Shown: one piece after another, positions 1-7,476 of the stretch
Layout of the letters: each line of letters starts with the position of its first letter
How positions within the stretch are numbered: the stretch's first letter is position 1
NCBI GenBank assembly: GCA_012961725.1
Contig: DTYU01000134.1
Coordinates: 1-17,613, forward strand
Direction of reading: 5' to 3'
DNA: 17,613 nucleotides
Source: Desulfotomaculum sp.
GTDB taxonomy: Bacteria > Bacillota > Desulfotomaculia > Desulfotomaculales > Ammonificaceae
Notes under the pieces: generated by a model
Told to the model about the DNA's origin: nothing
The model's input: the letters and a program-made list of their open reading frames with translations, nothing else
Databases searched by the model: none
Position numbers and translations under genes: made by a program

Positions 1-1225
1 CGTGCAGCGCAGCGACAAGAATTTCGTCCTTGCTGAAGAAACCGGCGAACGGGAAAAGCCCTGCATTGGACAGGCCGCCGATTATCATGACGATGGCGGT
101 CAGCTTCATGAACCTGTACAAACCGCCCATGCGCCAGATGTTCTCTTCGTGGAAGTACAGGGTCATTACGGCACCCGCCGCCAAGAACAGCAGGGCCTTA
201 AAGAAGCCGTGATTCAACAAGTGGAAAACACCGGCCGTGTAACCGCCGAGACCCAAGCCCATCATCATATAGGCCAGGTGGCTGCAGGTCGAATACGCGA
301 TGATCCGTTTCATGCGGCTTTGCGCCACAGCCATCGAGGCTGCCAAAAAGGCGGTGATTCCGCCGATGTACGCCACTACAAGCATGGCCTCGGCACTCGC
401 GTGGAAGAGGTCGTAGATCCGCGCGACCATGTAGACCCCCGCGGCCACCATGGTGGCTGCGTGGATGAGCGCGCTGACCGGTGTCGGACCTTCCATCGCG
501 TCTGGAAGCCACACATGCAGCGGGAACTGAGCAGATTTTCCGATCGCACCGCAGAAGACCAACACGGTGGCGATCGTCAGCCAGTTCGACGGTATCAGAC
601 CGGTCTCTATGGCATGCTTAACCTCACCATAGTTGAAGCCTCCTACGAAATGAAACAGTAGCAGGATGCCGAGAAGGAAACCAAAGTCGCCGAAACGGGT
701 AACCACGAAGGCCTTCTTGGCAGCGGCCGCGGCAGAAAACTTGAAGTACCAGAAGCCGATCAACAGGTAGGAACACAGGCCCACTAATTCCCAGAAGACG
801 TAGATCATCAAGAGGTTGTTGGCCACAACGATGCCGAACATGGAGAACGTGAAGAGAGCCATGAAAGCGAAGAACCTCGAGTATCCCTCATCATGCTCCA
901 TGTAAGCGGTGGAGTAAACCTGGATGAGAAAGCTTACCACGGCTACCATCGTCATCATCGCCGCCGACAAGGAATCGACCAGGACTCCAAACTCAATCTT
1001 GACCGGCCCCACAGTCAGCCAATGCCACGTTGCCTGCATCGGGGTCGGATCGGCGACAACCCGAGACAGGAGCCATATGGAAAGAACTGCGCTGATCCCG
1101 ATCCCAATAATTGTCACCAAACCGCTGAGCTTGCGGTAAGGCCAGGTGAGCAGGCTAATTACCAGAAAGGACGCAAGCGGTGAGAACAATACCCCCCAAG
1201 CTAACCAAGTTGTTTCCATAAGCAT
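1..1225 (-). CDS. nuoL: NADH-quinone oxidoreductase subunit L (partial, 3' end outside window)
   Basis: Antiporter-like proton-pumping subunit at the distal end of the complex I membrane arm. About 408 N-terminal codons are present; the family is usually 600-670 residues, so the C-terminal third lies beyond position 1. Visible family signatures are the VTRFGDFGF stretch, GKSAQFPLHVWLPDAMEG (with the conserved membrane lysine in GKSAQ), TPVSALIHAATMVAAGVY, and a HGFFKALLFL segment with the second conserved lysine. Two in-frame ATGs (1225 and 1219) lie behind an AAAGGCGG ribosome site; 1225 has the better spacing. It follows nuoK by about 30 nt as the last visible gene of the operon. nuoM and nuoN would be expected next, but are not seen. 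Confidence 0.96.
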   Translation of the reverse strand, partial: MLMETTWLAWGVLFSPLASFLVISLLTWPYRKLSGLVTIIGIGISAVLSIWLLSRVVADPTPMQATWHWLTVGPVKIEFGVLVDSLSAAMMTMVAVVSFLIQVYSTAYMEHDEGYSRFFAFMALFTFSMFGIVVANNLLMIYVFWELVGLCSYLLIGFWYFKFSAAAAAKKAFVVTRFGDFGFLLGILLLFHFVGGFNYGEVKHAIETGLIPSNWLTIATVLVFCGAIGKSAQFPLHVWLPDAMEGPTPVSALIHAATMVAAGVYMVARIYDLFHASAEAMLVVAYIGGITAFLAASMAVAQSRMKRIIAYSTCSHLAYMMMGLGLGGYTAGVFHLLNHGFFKALLFLAAGAVMTLYFHEENIWRMGGLYRFMKLTAIVMIIGGLSNAGLFPFAGFFSKDEILVAALH

Positions 1226-1255
1226 CTCTTCCGCCTTTCTTTCCGTACTACCCGT

Positions 1256-1564
1256 CTAACCCTTAAGCCAGATGAAATCGTCCAGGTTGACGGTCTCCCG
1301 GTAGCGGTTCAGCACCAGTACCAGAGCGATACCCACAGCCACTTCAGCCGCAGCCACGGCGATTGTGAATATCACAAACAGATAGCCGAGCAACTGACCG
1401 GGGTCAAGAAACCGCGAGAACGCCACCAGGTTAATGTTAACCGCGTTTAACATAAGCTCGATGCACATGAGCACCACAATTGCGTTTCGTTTCGTAAGGG
1501 CACCAAATAAACCGATGACGAAGAGTATCGTGCTTAGACCTAAATAACAGGACAGATCCATCAT
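1256..1564 (-). CDS. nuoK: NADH-quinone oxidoreductase subunit K
   Basis: Small three-helix membrane subunit (102 aa, normal length) of the complex I proton channel, homologous to MrpC/MnhC. The two membrane glutamates essential in characterised NuoK proteins are present, at residue 36 (CIELMLN) and 74 (AAAEVAVGI), as is the FVIFTIAVAAAE helix. The ATG overlaps the nuoJ stop in a TGATG arrangement, which points to translational coupling. A second ATG follows directly at 1561. It sits between nuoJ and nuoL, the canonical order. Confidence 0.97.
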   Translation of the reverse strand: MMDLSCYLGLSTILFVIGLFGALTKRNAIVVLMCIELMLNAVNINLVAFSRFLDPGQLLGYLFVIFTIAVAAAEVAVGIALVLVLNRYRETVNLDDFIWLKG

Positions 1565-2088
1565 CAGGACTTATGCACCTCCTCCAGGGCAATCATTACC
1601 GCACCCACCAAGGCTACCAGCAGCAATACTGCAGCGATTTCAAAGGGGATCGGCAGCCTGGTCAGCAACGCCTCACCCAGAAAGCGCGTAACATCGGTTG
1701 CCGGGAACTTGCCGGAAGCCTGCCAGGCCGTTTCACATATCAATCTTAGCAAAGCGACCCCCACCCCGGCCGCAACAGCAGCACCGATCGCCAACTGCAA
1801 ACCGCTCGCCACAAACCGGTTGGAATCCGCCATCGTGCCGCGTCGCGTAAGCATAACCGCAAATGCGATTACTACGGCGACGGCTCCTACGTAAATCAGC
1901 ACCTGCATCACGGCCAGGAAATCGGCCTGCAGGCTGAAATATACCCCCGCCACACCGAGGAAACAAACCACCATCGCCACCAAAGCGTGAAAGACATTGC
2001 GTAAAAATACAACCCCCAAGCCGCCGCCGATAACCATCGCTGTAAGTACTGAAAAAACAATGATTTTCCCCGTGGTCGGTTCACCCAT
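1564..2088 (-). CDS. nuoJ: NADH-quinone oxidoreductase subunit J
   Basis: Five-helix membrane subunit (174 aa) of complex I, next to the junction with the hydrophilic arm. The conserved helix MQVLIYVGAVAVVIAFAVML, which carries the family tyrosine and the pi-bulge region, is clear at about residues 60-80. The ATG at 2088 overlaps the nuoI TGA in a TGATG junction and has an AGGTGA site about 7 nt upstream. A GTG one codon earlier (2091) is possible but adds only one residue. The C-terminal part after the long loop (FLGEALLTRLPIPFEIAAVLLLVALVGA) also matches the family. Confidence 0.96.
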   Translation of the reverse strand: MGEPTTGKIIVFSVLTAMVIGGGLGVVFLRNVFHALVAMVVCFLGVAGVYFSLQADFLAVMQVLIYVGAVAVVIAFAVMLTRRGTMADSNRFVASGLQLAIGAAVAAGVGVALLRLICETAWQASGKFPATDVTRFLGEALLTRLPIPFEIAAVLLLVALVGAVMIALEEVHKS

Positions 2089-2573
2089 CACTGGCTCACC
2101 TCACTTTGGCCGACATTCTTGGTTGTGCTTTCTGCAGTCTTGGCTGGAGCGGCGGCCGTCGACCTGGCAGTGACAGGCGGCGGGGCAGGAATTAGCTCTT
2201 CAGGTATTTCTATCTTTAGGACTTGGCGGTCGTAAGAAGCAAGCTTGATCTGGTCCGTCATCACCAGGGCGTCTTTATTGCAGGCTTCTACACATAGACC
2301 GCAGTACAGGCAGTACTGCAAATCCATTTCGTAACCGGTCAGCCGAATCTTCTTGTCCTCGCCCCGTACGGTCTTTACACTTATGACTTTGTTAGGGCAG
2401 GCAGTCTGGCACAACTTGCACCCGATGCACTTCGCCGGGTAAAAACAGAAGCCGCCCCGATAAACCGGTGCAAACTTAAGCTTCTTGAAGGGATACTCCA
2501 CCGTAATCGGCTTGGTGAGCATAACCCCCATCGTTACCCTTAAACCGCGCAATGCTCCTCTCCCATGTGCCAT
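2088..2573 (-). CDS. nuoI: NADH-quinone oxidoreductase subunit I (2x[4Fe-4S])
   Basis: TYKY-type ferredoxin subunit carrying clusters N6a and N6b, which pass electrons to NuoB. The two cluster motifs are CIGCKLCQTACP and CLYCGLCVEACN; in the second, Asn replaces the usual Pro after the last Cys. The frame is open further upstream into nuoH, but the ATG at 2573 has an AGGTGAGA site just before it and lies 16 nt after the nuoH stop, giving 161 aa. After the conserved core there is a tail of about 38 residues rich in Ala, Pro, Thr and Ser (from PEELIPAPPP onward), not typical of the family and probably disordered. The stop overlaps nuoJ. Confidence 0.95.
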   Translation of the reverse strand: MAHGRGALRGLRVTMGVMLTKPITVEYPFKKLKFAPVYRGGFCFYPAKCIGCKLCQTACPNKVISVKTVRGEDKKIRLTGYEMDLQYCLYCGLCVEACNKDALVMTDQIKLASYDRQVLKIEIPEELIPAPPPVTARSTAAAPAKTAESTTKNVGQSEVSQ

Positions 2574-2589
2574 CTTCTCACCTACCAAT

Positions 2590-3657
2590 CTAACGAATGA
2601 TAGCGACTTCGCCTGCGGTGATAAAGATATTGAGCAGCGACAGCGGCACCAGTATCTTCCAAGCAAAGTCCATCATTTGGTCGATCCTGAAACGCAACCA
2701 CGTAGAACGCACCCACATCATGCAAAACGTCAACGCCATTGCCTTGGCCATAAACCAGACAAACGGCCACAGCCACGGCAAGAACGAGAAGACCGGACCG
2801 TGCCAGCCACCTAAAAAGAGCGTCGTAGCCATCGCGGAAATAGCGAAGAGGTTACCGAACTCCGCTAAGAAGAAGAGCGCGAAACGCATCCCGCTGTACT
2901 CGGTGTTATAGCCGGCAACCAACTCTGACTCTCCTTCGGGAAGATCAAAGGGAGTTTGACCCGTCTCCGCCAGACCGCAAAGAAAATAGATTACGAAACC
3001 TAAGGGTTGCAGAAAGATAAACCACTTTGGTATGAAGCCAAGCCACATCCCTTCCTGGGCCACCACAATCTGGTGCATACTCAGGCTGCCAGCAAGCATC
3101 ACCGCTCCCAAAATCGCCAGTACCATCGGCACCTCGTAACTTACCACCTGGGCTACCGACCGCATCCCGCCGACTAAGGAGTATTTGTTGTTGGAGCCGA
3201 ATCCCCCCATCAAAAGGCCGAAACTCGCCAATGAACCAAACGCCACAAAAAAGAGTACCCCTACCTCCAGATCATTCAGAATCCAGGTCGGCGAGAGGGG
3301 CAAGACCATAAAGATCATCCCGCAGGAAAAGAAAACCACGTACGGCGCTAAAATAAACAGAAACCGGTCAACATTGGTGGGAATAATGTCTTCTTTTTGC
3401 ATCAATTTTACTGCGTCCGCTGCCGTCTGTAACAAGCCAAACGGGCCGGTGACGCGCGGTCCGAGTCGGCACTGCATATGCCCCATGACCTTCCGGAGTA
3501 TGTATACCAGCACCAGCGCCAGGGTGGAGATCAGCGTTAGAATCAGAAGGCCTGCGCCAACCCGGTACAGCACTTCAGCAAGCCAGTGCGGCGTGAAACC
3601 ACTGAGCCACCCGACTATTACCTCGTAAGCACCTAAACCTTGGGTAACATCCGGCAC
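2590..3657 (-). CDS. nuoH: NADH-quinone oxidoreductase subunit H
   Basis: Multi-helix membrane subunit (355 aa from this start) that forms the quinone chamber with NuoB and NuoD. Conserved parts are RLGPRVTGPFGLLQTAADAV and KLMQKEDIIP after the first helix, the FDLPEGESELVAGYNTEYSG loop with its conserved acidic residues, and the WVRSTWLRFRIDQMM region near the end. A GTG at 3666 is also in frame, but it lies inside the AAAGGGGTG ribosome-site sequence. The GTG at 3657 sits 6 nt behind that site and is the better start. The gap from nuoCD is about 43 nt. Confidence 0.95.
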   Translation of the reverse strand: MPDVTQGLGAYEVIVGWLSGFTPHWLAEVLYRVGAGLLILTLISTLALVLVYILRKVMGHMQCRLGPRVTGPFGLLQTAADAVKLMQKEDIIPTNVDRFLFILAPYVVFFSCGMIFMVLPLSPTWILNDLEVGVLFFVAFGSLASFGLLMGGFGSNNKYSLVGGMRSVAQVVSYEVPMVLAILGAVMLAGSLSMHQIVVAQEGMWLGFIPKWFIFLQPLGFVIYFLCGLAETGQTPFDLPEGESELVAGYNTEYSGMRFALFFLAEFGNLFAISAMATTLFLGGWHGPVFSFLPWLWPFVWFMAKAMALTFCMMWVRSTWLRFRIDQMMDFAWKILVPLSLLNIFITAGEVAIIR

Positions 3658-3700
3658 ACTTTTCACCCCTTTGCCACAGCTAAAGCTCTCTTATGCAACC

Positions 3701-5359
3701 TTAGCGGTCTATCTCGCCCATCACGGCGTCGTACCCGGCGAAGATAGCGATGAAGTCAGCGATCTTCCAGCCGCGAACCAATTCCGGAAGCGACTGGAGG
3801 TTAATAAACAGCGGCGGCCGCCACCGAAAGCGGTAAGGATTCGGACCGCCGTCGCTGACTACGTAACAGCCGAGGTCACCTTTTGGCGATTCGATGTGCA
3901 CATAAGCCTCGCCGGCCGGGGGCTTAAGCGCCTTTGGAACCTTCCCCATCACCGGGCCCGGGCCCATTTCTTCAAGGTACTCGGTCGCCTGCCAAACAAT
4001 TCTGAGGCTCTGCCACATCTCCAATACCCGTAGCCAGTAAAAATCCCACGCGTCGCCGTTCTTGCCGAGCGGCACCTGGAAATCAAACTGGCTGTACAGT
4101 GAATACGGGTCAACCTTGCGCACATCATAGTTAATACCGGTTGAACGCAGCATCGGCCCCGTTATCGAATATTTCATGGCCATTTCCTTAGTGAGATGCG
4201 CAACCTTCTTCAAGCGCATCTGGAAGATCTCATTGCCGCTCAGAATATTGTTATACTGCTCGATATACCCCGGCATCTCCGTCAAAAGCTTTTTCAAGCA
4301 AGGCAGAAACTCCTCCGGCAGGTCCCGTGCTACGCCGCCGATCCTGAAGTAAGTGGTCAGCAGACGACCGCCGCAGACCATCTCAAACAGGTCGTAGATC
4401 TTTTCGCGCTCCCGCCATACGTAAAGGAACGGCGTAATTGCACCGCAATCCAGACCCAGGCAGCCGATCGCCATCAGGTGGCTGTGGATCCGGTTGAGTT
4501 CCGCCATAAGCACCCGGATCAGTTCAGCCCGGGGCGGAACCTGAATGCCGGCCAGCTTTTCCACTGCCAGGACATACACGTGGTTGTTGTTCATCGTAGC
4601 AAGGTAATCCGTCCGGTCGGTATAAGGAATCACCTGGGCCCAGGTCCGGTTTTCCACTATCTTCTCCAGGCCGCGGTGCAGGTAGCCGATGACCGGTTTA
4701 AGGTCAACGATCGTTTCCCCGTCCAGCTCAACCGCGGCACGGAAAACCCCGTGTGTTGAAGGGTGCTGGGGTCCGAAATTCAGAATGAAGGTACGCGGGC
4801 TGCCGTTGCCGCGGTTCCCGTTGGATGAAACGTCCGTTAACTGTAACCGCCCCTCTGAGAAATCCACATAAGCGGTCTCAAATGGATCATAATCCGGCGG
4901 CGCCTGGTCGAACGCCTGGAAGTCCTTCCTGAATGGGTGGCCTTCGAACCCGTCCCATAGCATTATCCGGGTCAAATTGGGATGGCCGGTAAACTTCACC
5001 CCGAAATAGTCGTAGACCTCCCGCTCAAGCCAGTTGGCTGCCGGATAAACGTCTGTGGCCGTCGCCACCTCTGGCTGGCTCCGGTCGAGCGGCACCTTGA
5101 CAACCATCATATCGGGTTTTTCAAGGTTCATTAACCGGTAGACCACCGTTATCTGATTATCCTTGATGTAGTCGACCGCAGTGAGATCGTGAAGTTGGTG
5201 GAAGTCATAATCCTCCTTCAAAGCCCGCAACACTTCCACCACCTGTGGCGGAGCCACTACCGCCTCGAGGATGCCGTCCTTGGGAAGAGTAACCGTGACC
5301 GCCTCGCCGAAGCGCTTCGATAGCGCCGCTTTTTTCTTCTCCACATCCTTCGTTTTCAT
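3701..5359 (-). CDS. nuoCD: Fused NADH-quinone oxidoreductase subunits C and D
   Basis: One open frame of 552 aa joins the 30-kDa (NuoC) and 49-kDa (NuoD) subunits of the complex I Q-module. NuoC occupies roughly residues 5-160, with the signature around WLEREVYDYFGV, HPNLTRIMLWD and EGHPFRKDF. A linker rich in Gly, Asn and Ser (DVSSNGNRGNGSPRT) leads to NuoD from about residue 190: FGPQHPSTHG, YLHRGLEK, YTDRTDYLATMNN, ELNRIHSHLMAIG and the terminal GEIDR. NuoD helps form the quinone site near cluster N2. The ATG at 5359 forms an ATGA overlap with the nuoB stop and has AGGTGAG 9 nt upstream. An ATG at 5380 would add seven residues. No frameshift is visible in the linker, so the fusion looks genuine. 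Confidence 0.96.
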   Translation of the reverse strand: MKTKDVEKKKAALSKRFGEAVTVTLPKDGILEAVVAPPQVVEVLRALKEDYDFHQLHDLTAVDYIKDNQITVVYRLMNLEKPDMMVVKVPLDRSQPEVATATDVYPAANWLEREVYDYFGVKFTGHPNLTRIMLWDGFEGHPFRKDFQAFDQAPPDYDPFETAYVDFSEGRLQLTDVSSNGNRGNGSPRTFILNFGPQHPSTHGVFRAAVELDGETIVDLKPVIGYLHRGLEKIVENRTWAQVIPYTDRTDYLATMNNNHVYVLAVEKLAGIQVPPRAELIRVLMAELNRIHSHLMAIGCLGLDCGAITPFLYVWREREKIYDLFEMVCGGRLLTTYFRIGGVARDLPEEFLPCLKKLLTEMPGYIEQYNNILSGNEIFQMRLKKVAHLTKEMAMKYSITGPMLRSTGINYDVRKVDPYSLYSQFDFQVPLGKNGDAWDFYWLRVLEMWQSLRIVWQATEYLEEMGPGPVMGKVPKALKPPAGEAYVHIESPKGDLGCYVVSDGGPNPYRFRWRPPLFINLQSLPELVRGWKIADFIAIFAGYDAVMGEIDR

Positions 5360-5955
5360 AACCGTTTTCTCACCTGCCATGATTCCGTCATAATCTTCTC
5401 CCGCAGTCGCAACAGGCCTTCAATCAAGGCCTCCGGCCGTGGCGGACACCCGGAAACGTAGACATCCACCGGAATAACCTCGTCCACCCCCATGACCACG
5501 CTATAAGAATCGCGAAAGGGGCCGCCGCTGATGGCACAGGATCCCATTGCGAGCACATAGCGGGGAGACGACATCTGCTCGTACAGCCGTCGTACGGTCG
5601 GTGCCATCTTCTTCGTTAACGTACCGGCAACGATCATCAGATCGGCCTGGCGCGGCGAAGTACGAAACATGATACCGAAGCGGTCAAGATCGTACCGCGC
5701 AAGGGAACCGGCCATCATTTCGATGGCGCAACAGGCAAGACCAAAAGTCACAGGCCAAATTGAGGATTTCCGCGCCCAGTTCAAAACCAGGTCCAGCGGA
5801 GCGATCAACAGATTGCGCTGCACCGTCATCCTTTTCAAGGCCGCCTGGTTCTCCCGCTGAATATGGTCTTGTACGCAAAAAACAGGACCCTCCTCTGGCG
5901 CCTGGACAGCACCAGTTTTTTCCGGTACTTTTCCTTCTGAACGTTCTACTTCCAT
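5356..5955 (-). CDS. nuoB: NADH-quinone oxidoreductase subunit B
   Basis: PSST subunit (199 aa) that binds the terminal [4Fe-4S] cluster N2, the electron donor to quinone. The ligand region is present: tandem cysteines in GLACCAIEMM, a third Cys in GSCAISGGPF and a fourth in SGCPPRPEAL. The core starts at about residue 45. The first 40 residues (rich in Glu, Pro, Gln) form a longer N-terminal extension than many homologues have, but GGAAGGAG stands 7 nt before this ATG and supports it. The start overlaps the nuoA end by 10 nt and the stop overlaps nuoCD by 4 nt. Confidence 0.97.
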   Translation of the reverse strand: MEVERSEGKVPEKTGAVQAPEEGPVFCVQDHIQRENQAALKRMTVQRNLLIAPLDLVLNWARKSSIWPVTFGLACCAIEMMAGSLARYDLDRFGIMFRTSPRQADLMIVAGTLTKKMAPTVRRLYEQMSSPRYVLAMGSCAISGGPFRDSYSVVMGVDEVIPVDVYVSGCPPRPEALIEGLLRLREKIMTESWQVRKRL

Positions 5956-6308
5956 TCGAGTGCTCCTTCCTTCCAGGCATAACCCAAAGCTACCAGCAGG
6001 ATTAAGATAAAAATAATGGCCTCAATGTAAGCAAAGAGGCCCAGCCGCTTGAGGGCTACCGCCCAAGGATATAGAAAAATAATCTCCACGTCGAAGACTA
6101 CGAATACTAAGGCATACAGGTAATAAGCCACGCGGAAGCGTACCCATGTCTCACCACGGGTTGGTACACCGCACTCATAAGCAGACTGTTTCAGCGGGGT
6201 CTTCGGCGGCTTTGCCCGGAGGACCCAAGCCAGCGCCAACACAAAAACTGAAAAACCGATAATCACCAAGGGGTAAACCGCTAAGGTTAAATAATCCTGC
6301 TGCAACAA
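5946..6308 (-). CDS. nuoA: NADH-quinone oxidoreductase subunit A
   Basis: Three-helix membrane subunit (about 120 aa, normal length) near the quinone chamber. Conserved features are the SAYECGVPTRGETWVRFRVAY loop with the YECG cysteine and the VVFDVEIIFLYPWA helix. No ATG exists near the homologous N-terminus. Two adjacent TTG codons (6308, 6305) lie 4-9 nt behind a strong GGAGGTGG site, so a TTG start is likely. The frame stays open for about 90 codons further upstream, but that stretch has no family similarity I recognise and looks like leader. First gene of the operon. Confidence 0.93.
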   Translation of the reverse strand: MLQQDYLTLAVYPLVIIGFSVFVLALAWVLRAKPPKTPLKQSAYECGVPTRGETWVRFRVAYYLYALVFVVFDVEIIFLYPWAVALKRLGLFAYIEAIIFILILLVALGYAWKEGALEWK

Positions 6309-6603
6309 ACTCCACCTCCAAGGGAAAGCTTGGCACCCATCCGCGCCGTGTTGACCGTCAAGAATGCGCTCATGCCAGCCCCCCGGTTCTCTCAGGAGCA
6401 AGAAGCTCACTTCGTTTAAGGCTGGGAACATCGATTTACCATTTACTGCATCCCGGGTTTGCTGAGGATTTTTTCTCCCCTCCTGTCGCCAACCCGTTTG
6501 CGGATACACACCGACCTTCGCCTGTGGGGCGCTTTTCTTTCCCACCTCCCCATTGCTTCTCAAGGAATCTGGCTGCAAGAAATCCCACCGGGAAACACAG
6601 CTT
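6309..6603 (-). other. Long untranslated leader of the nuo operon
   Basis: About 295 nt lie between the predicted transcription start (about 6603) and the nuoA start. I see no recognised riboswitch or T-box signature. The frame is open in phase with nuoA, but it has no strong start and an unusual composition. One imperfect hairpin is visible in the RNA: an outer 6-bp stem pairing 6491-6496 with 6454-6459 (CGGGTT/AACCCG) enclosing a 4-bp GAGG/CCTC stem, with the ends of an A-rich loop between. Its role, if any, is unknown. Confidence 0.45.
6311..6320 (-). promoter_or_regulatory. Ribosome binding site that sets the TTG start of nuoA
   Basis: The minus strand reads TGGAGGTGGA here, a near-complete anti-16S match, followed by two TTG codons. 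It is the only strong site near the homologous NuoA N-terminus, and it decides against the long upstream in-frame extension. Confidence 0.75.
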
Positions 6604-6609
6604 CATCTA

Positions 6610-6638
6610 ATTTTAATACAAACCAAAAGCGCTTTCAA
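6610..6638 (-). promoter_or_regulatory. Sigma-A-type promoter for the nuo operon
   Basis: On the minus strand, TTGAAA (6638-6633) and TAAAAT (6615-6610) are separated by exactly 17 bp, close to the housekeeping consensus. It lies in an AT-rich island between the sirtuin gene and nuoA. Transcription would start near 6603. No terminator is visible after the sirtuin gene, so read-through from upstream could also feed nuo. Confidence 0.7.
6624..6637 (-). promoter_or_regulatory. cre-like palindromic operator overlapping the nuo -35 region
   Basis: The minus strand reads TGAAAGCGCTTTTG, containing the perfect 10-bp palindrome AAAGCGCTTT. It matches the CcpA cre consensus TGWAANCGNTNWCA at all fixed positions except the last two. 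The overlap with the -35 box and spacer would suit repression. CcpA itself is not in the window, so the regulator is an inference. Confidence 0.35.
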
Positions 6639-6711
6639 CATTTTTCTCTTGAAGAGGAAGCCGGGAACATTTTATGCACCCTATTACAGTTAAACGGTTA
6701 ATCTACGCTAA

Positions 6712-7476
6712 CTATTGGCTTAGCACCAGGGCCGCTATACGGGGCATAACGTCACCTGCGCTGCCGTGAATAACGACTGCTGCCCGGTGGTCAAGCGGGG
6801 TCGGCTCCAGGTTTATGATGATAAAGCAGTCGGCAAATCCTACTAAAGAAGCCGCCGGAAACACCTTAAGGCTTGAACCCACAACGAGCATCACATCACA
6901 CCCCTGGTGAAGCTCTGCCATCGCCCGGTCGAAATCGGGCGCCATCGTTTCACCAAACAAGACCACGTCCGGGCGGAGCATCCCGCCGCACCGGCAGCGC
7001 GGGGGCAGTGTTCCCTGCTGCAGCGCCGCCACGGCAACTTCAAAGTTTGCCGTCTCACAGCAGTCGCTGCAGACCAGGTGGCGGAGGTGCCCGTGCACCT
7101 CGTATACCGTTTGTGAACCTGCTTTGCGGTGCAATCCATCGATGTTTTGCGTGATAACCCCTGACAGTATCCCTTTTGCCTCCAGGTCGGCAAGCGCCTT
7201 ATGAGCAGGGTTGGGTTCGGCTTTCCGGTACCGGAGCCACTGGGGTAAAAAGGCGGAATAAAACCGTACGGGATCCTGCCTGAGCGCATCCCCGGTAGCC
7301 AGAGACAACAGTTCAGGATTTGACCATAGCCCTGTCCCCGGGGCGCGGAAATCAGGTATTCCGCTTTCCGTACTGACCCCGGCGCCGGTAAAGGCATAAG
7401 CGCGGGAGGCCTGCCGCAGGAGTTCGGCGGCCTGAAAAAGCCTCGCCGCTGCGTTCTTAGTCTGCCCAGCCGCCAT
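6712..7476 (-). CDS. Sir2-family NAD-dependent protein deacetylase
   Basis: NAD-consuming protein deacylase, cytoplasmic, 254 aa. The Rossmann signature is at residues 29-44 (FTGAGVSTESGIPDFR), QNIDGLH at 110-116, and the catalytic His at 128 (EVHGH). The zinc knuckle uses Cys136 and Cys139 with Cys161 and Cys163. VVGSSLKVFPAA forms the NAD pocket. The Tyr-x-x-Arg pair that marks desuccinylase-type bacterial sirtuins is not evident, and the region resembles class U enzymes such as the Thermotoga protein, so deacetylase is more likely. The ATG lies within the folK 3' end (20-nt overlap) with AAGGGTGA just upstream, so it is translated as part of the folate operon. Its targets cannot be read from the sequence. 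Confidence 0.93.
   Translation of the reverse strand: MAAGQTKNAAARLFQAAELLRQASRAYAFTGAGVSTESGIPDFRAPGTGLWSNPELLSLATGDALRQDPVRFYSAFLPQWLRYRKAEPNPAHKALADLEAKGILSGVITQNIDGLHRKAGSQTVYEVHGHLRHLVCSDCCETANFEVAVAALQQGTLPPRCRCGGMLRPDVVLFGETMAPDFDRAMAELHQGCDVMLVVGSSLKVFPAASLVGFADCFIIINLEPTPLDHRAAVVIHGSAGDVMPRIAALVLSQ

Noticed and set aside
2..661. Long plus-strand open frame opposite nuoL
   Set aside because: Its sequence is rich in His, Arg and Gln, as expected for an antisense shadow, and the minus strand matches NuoL throughout.
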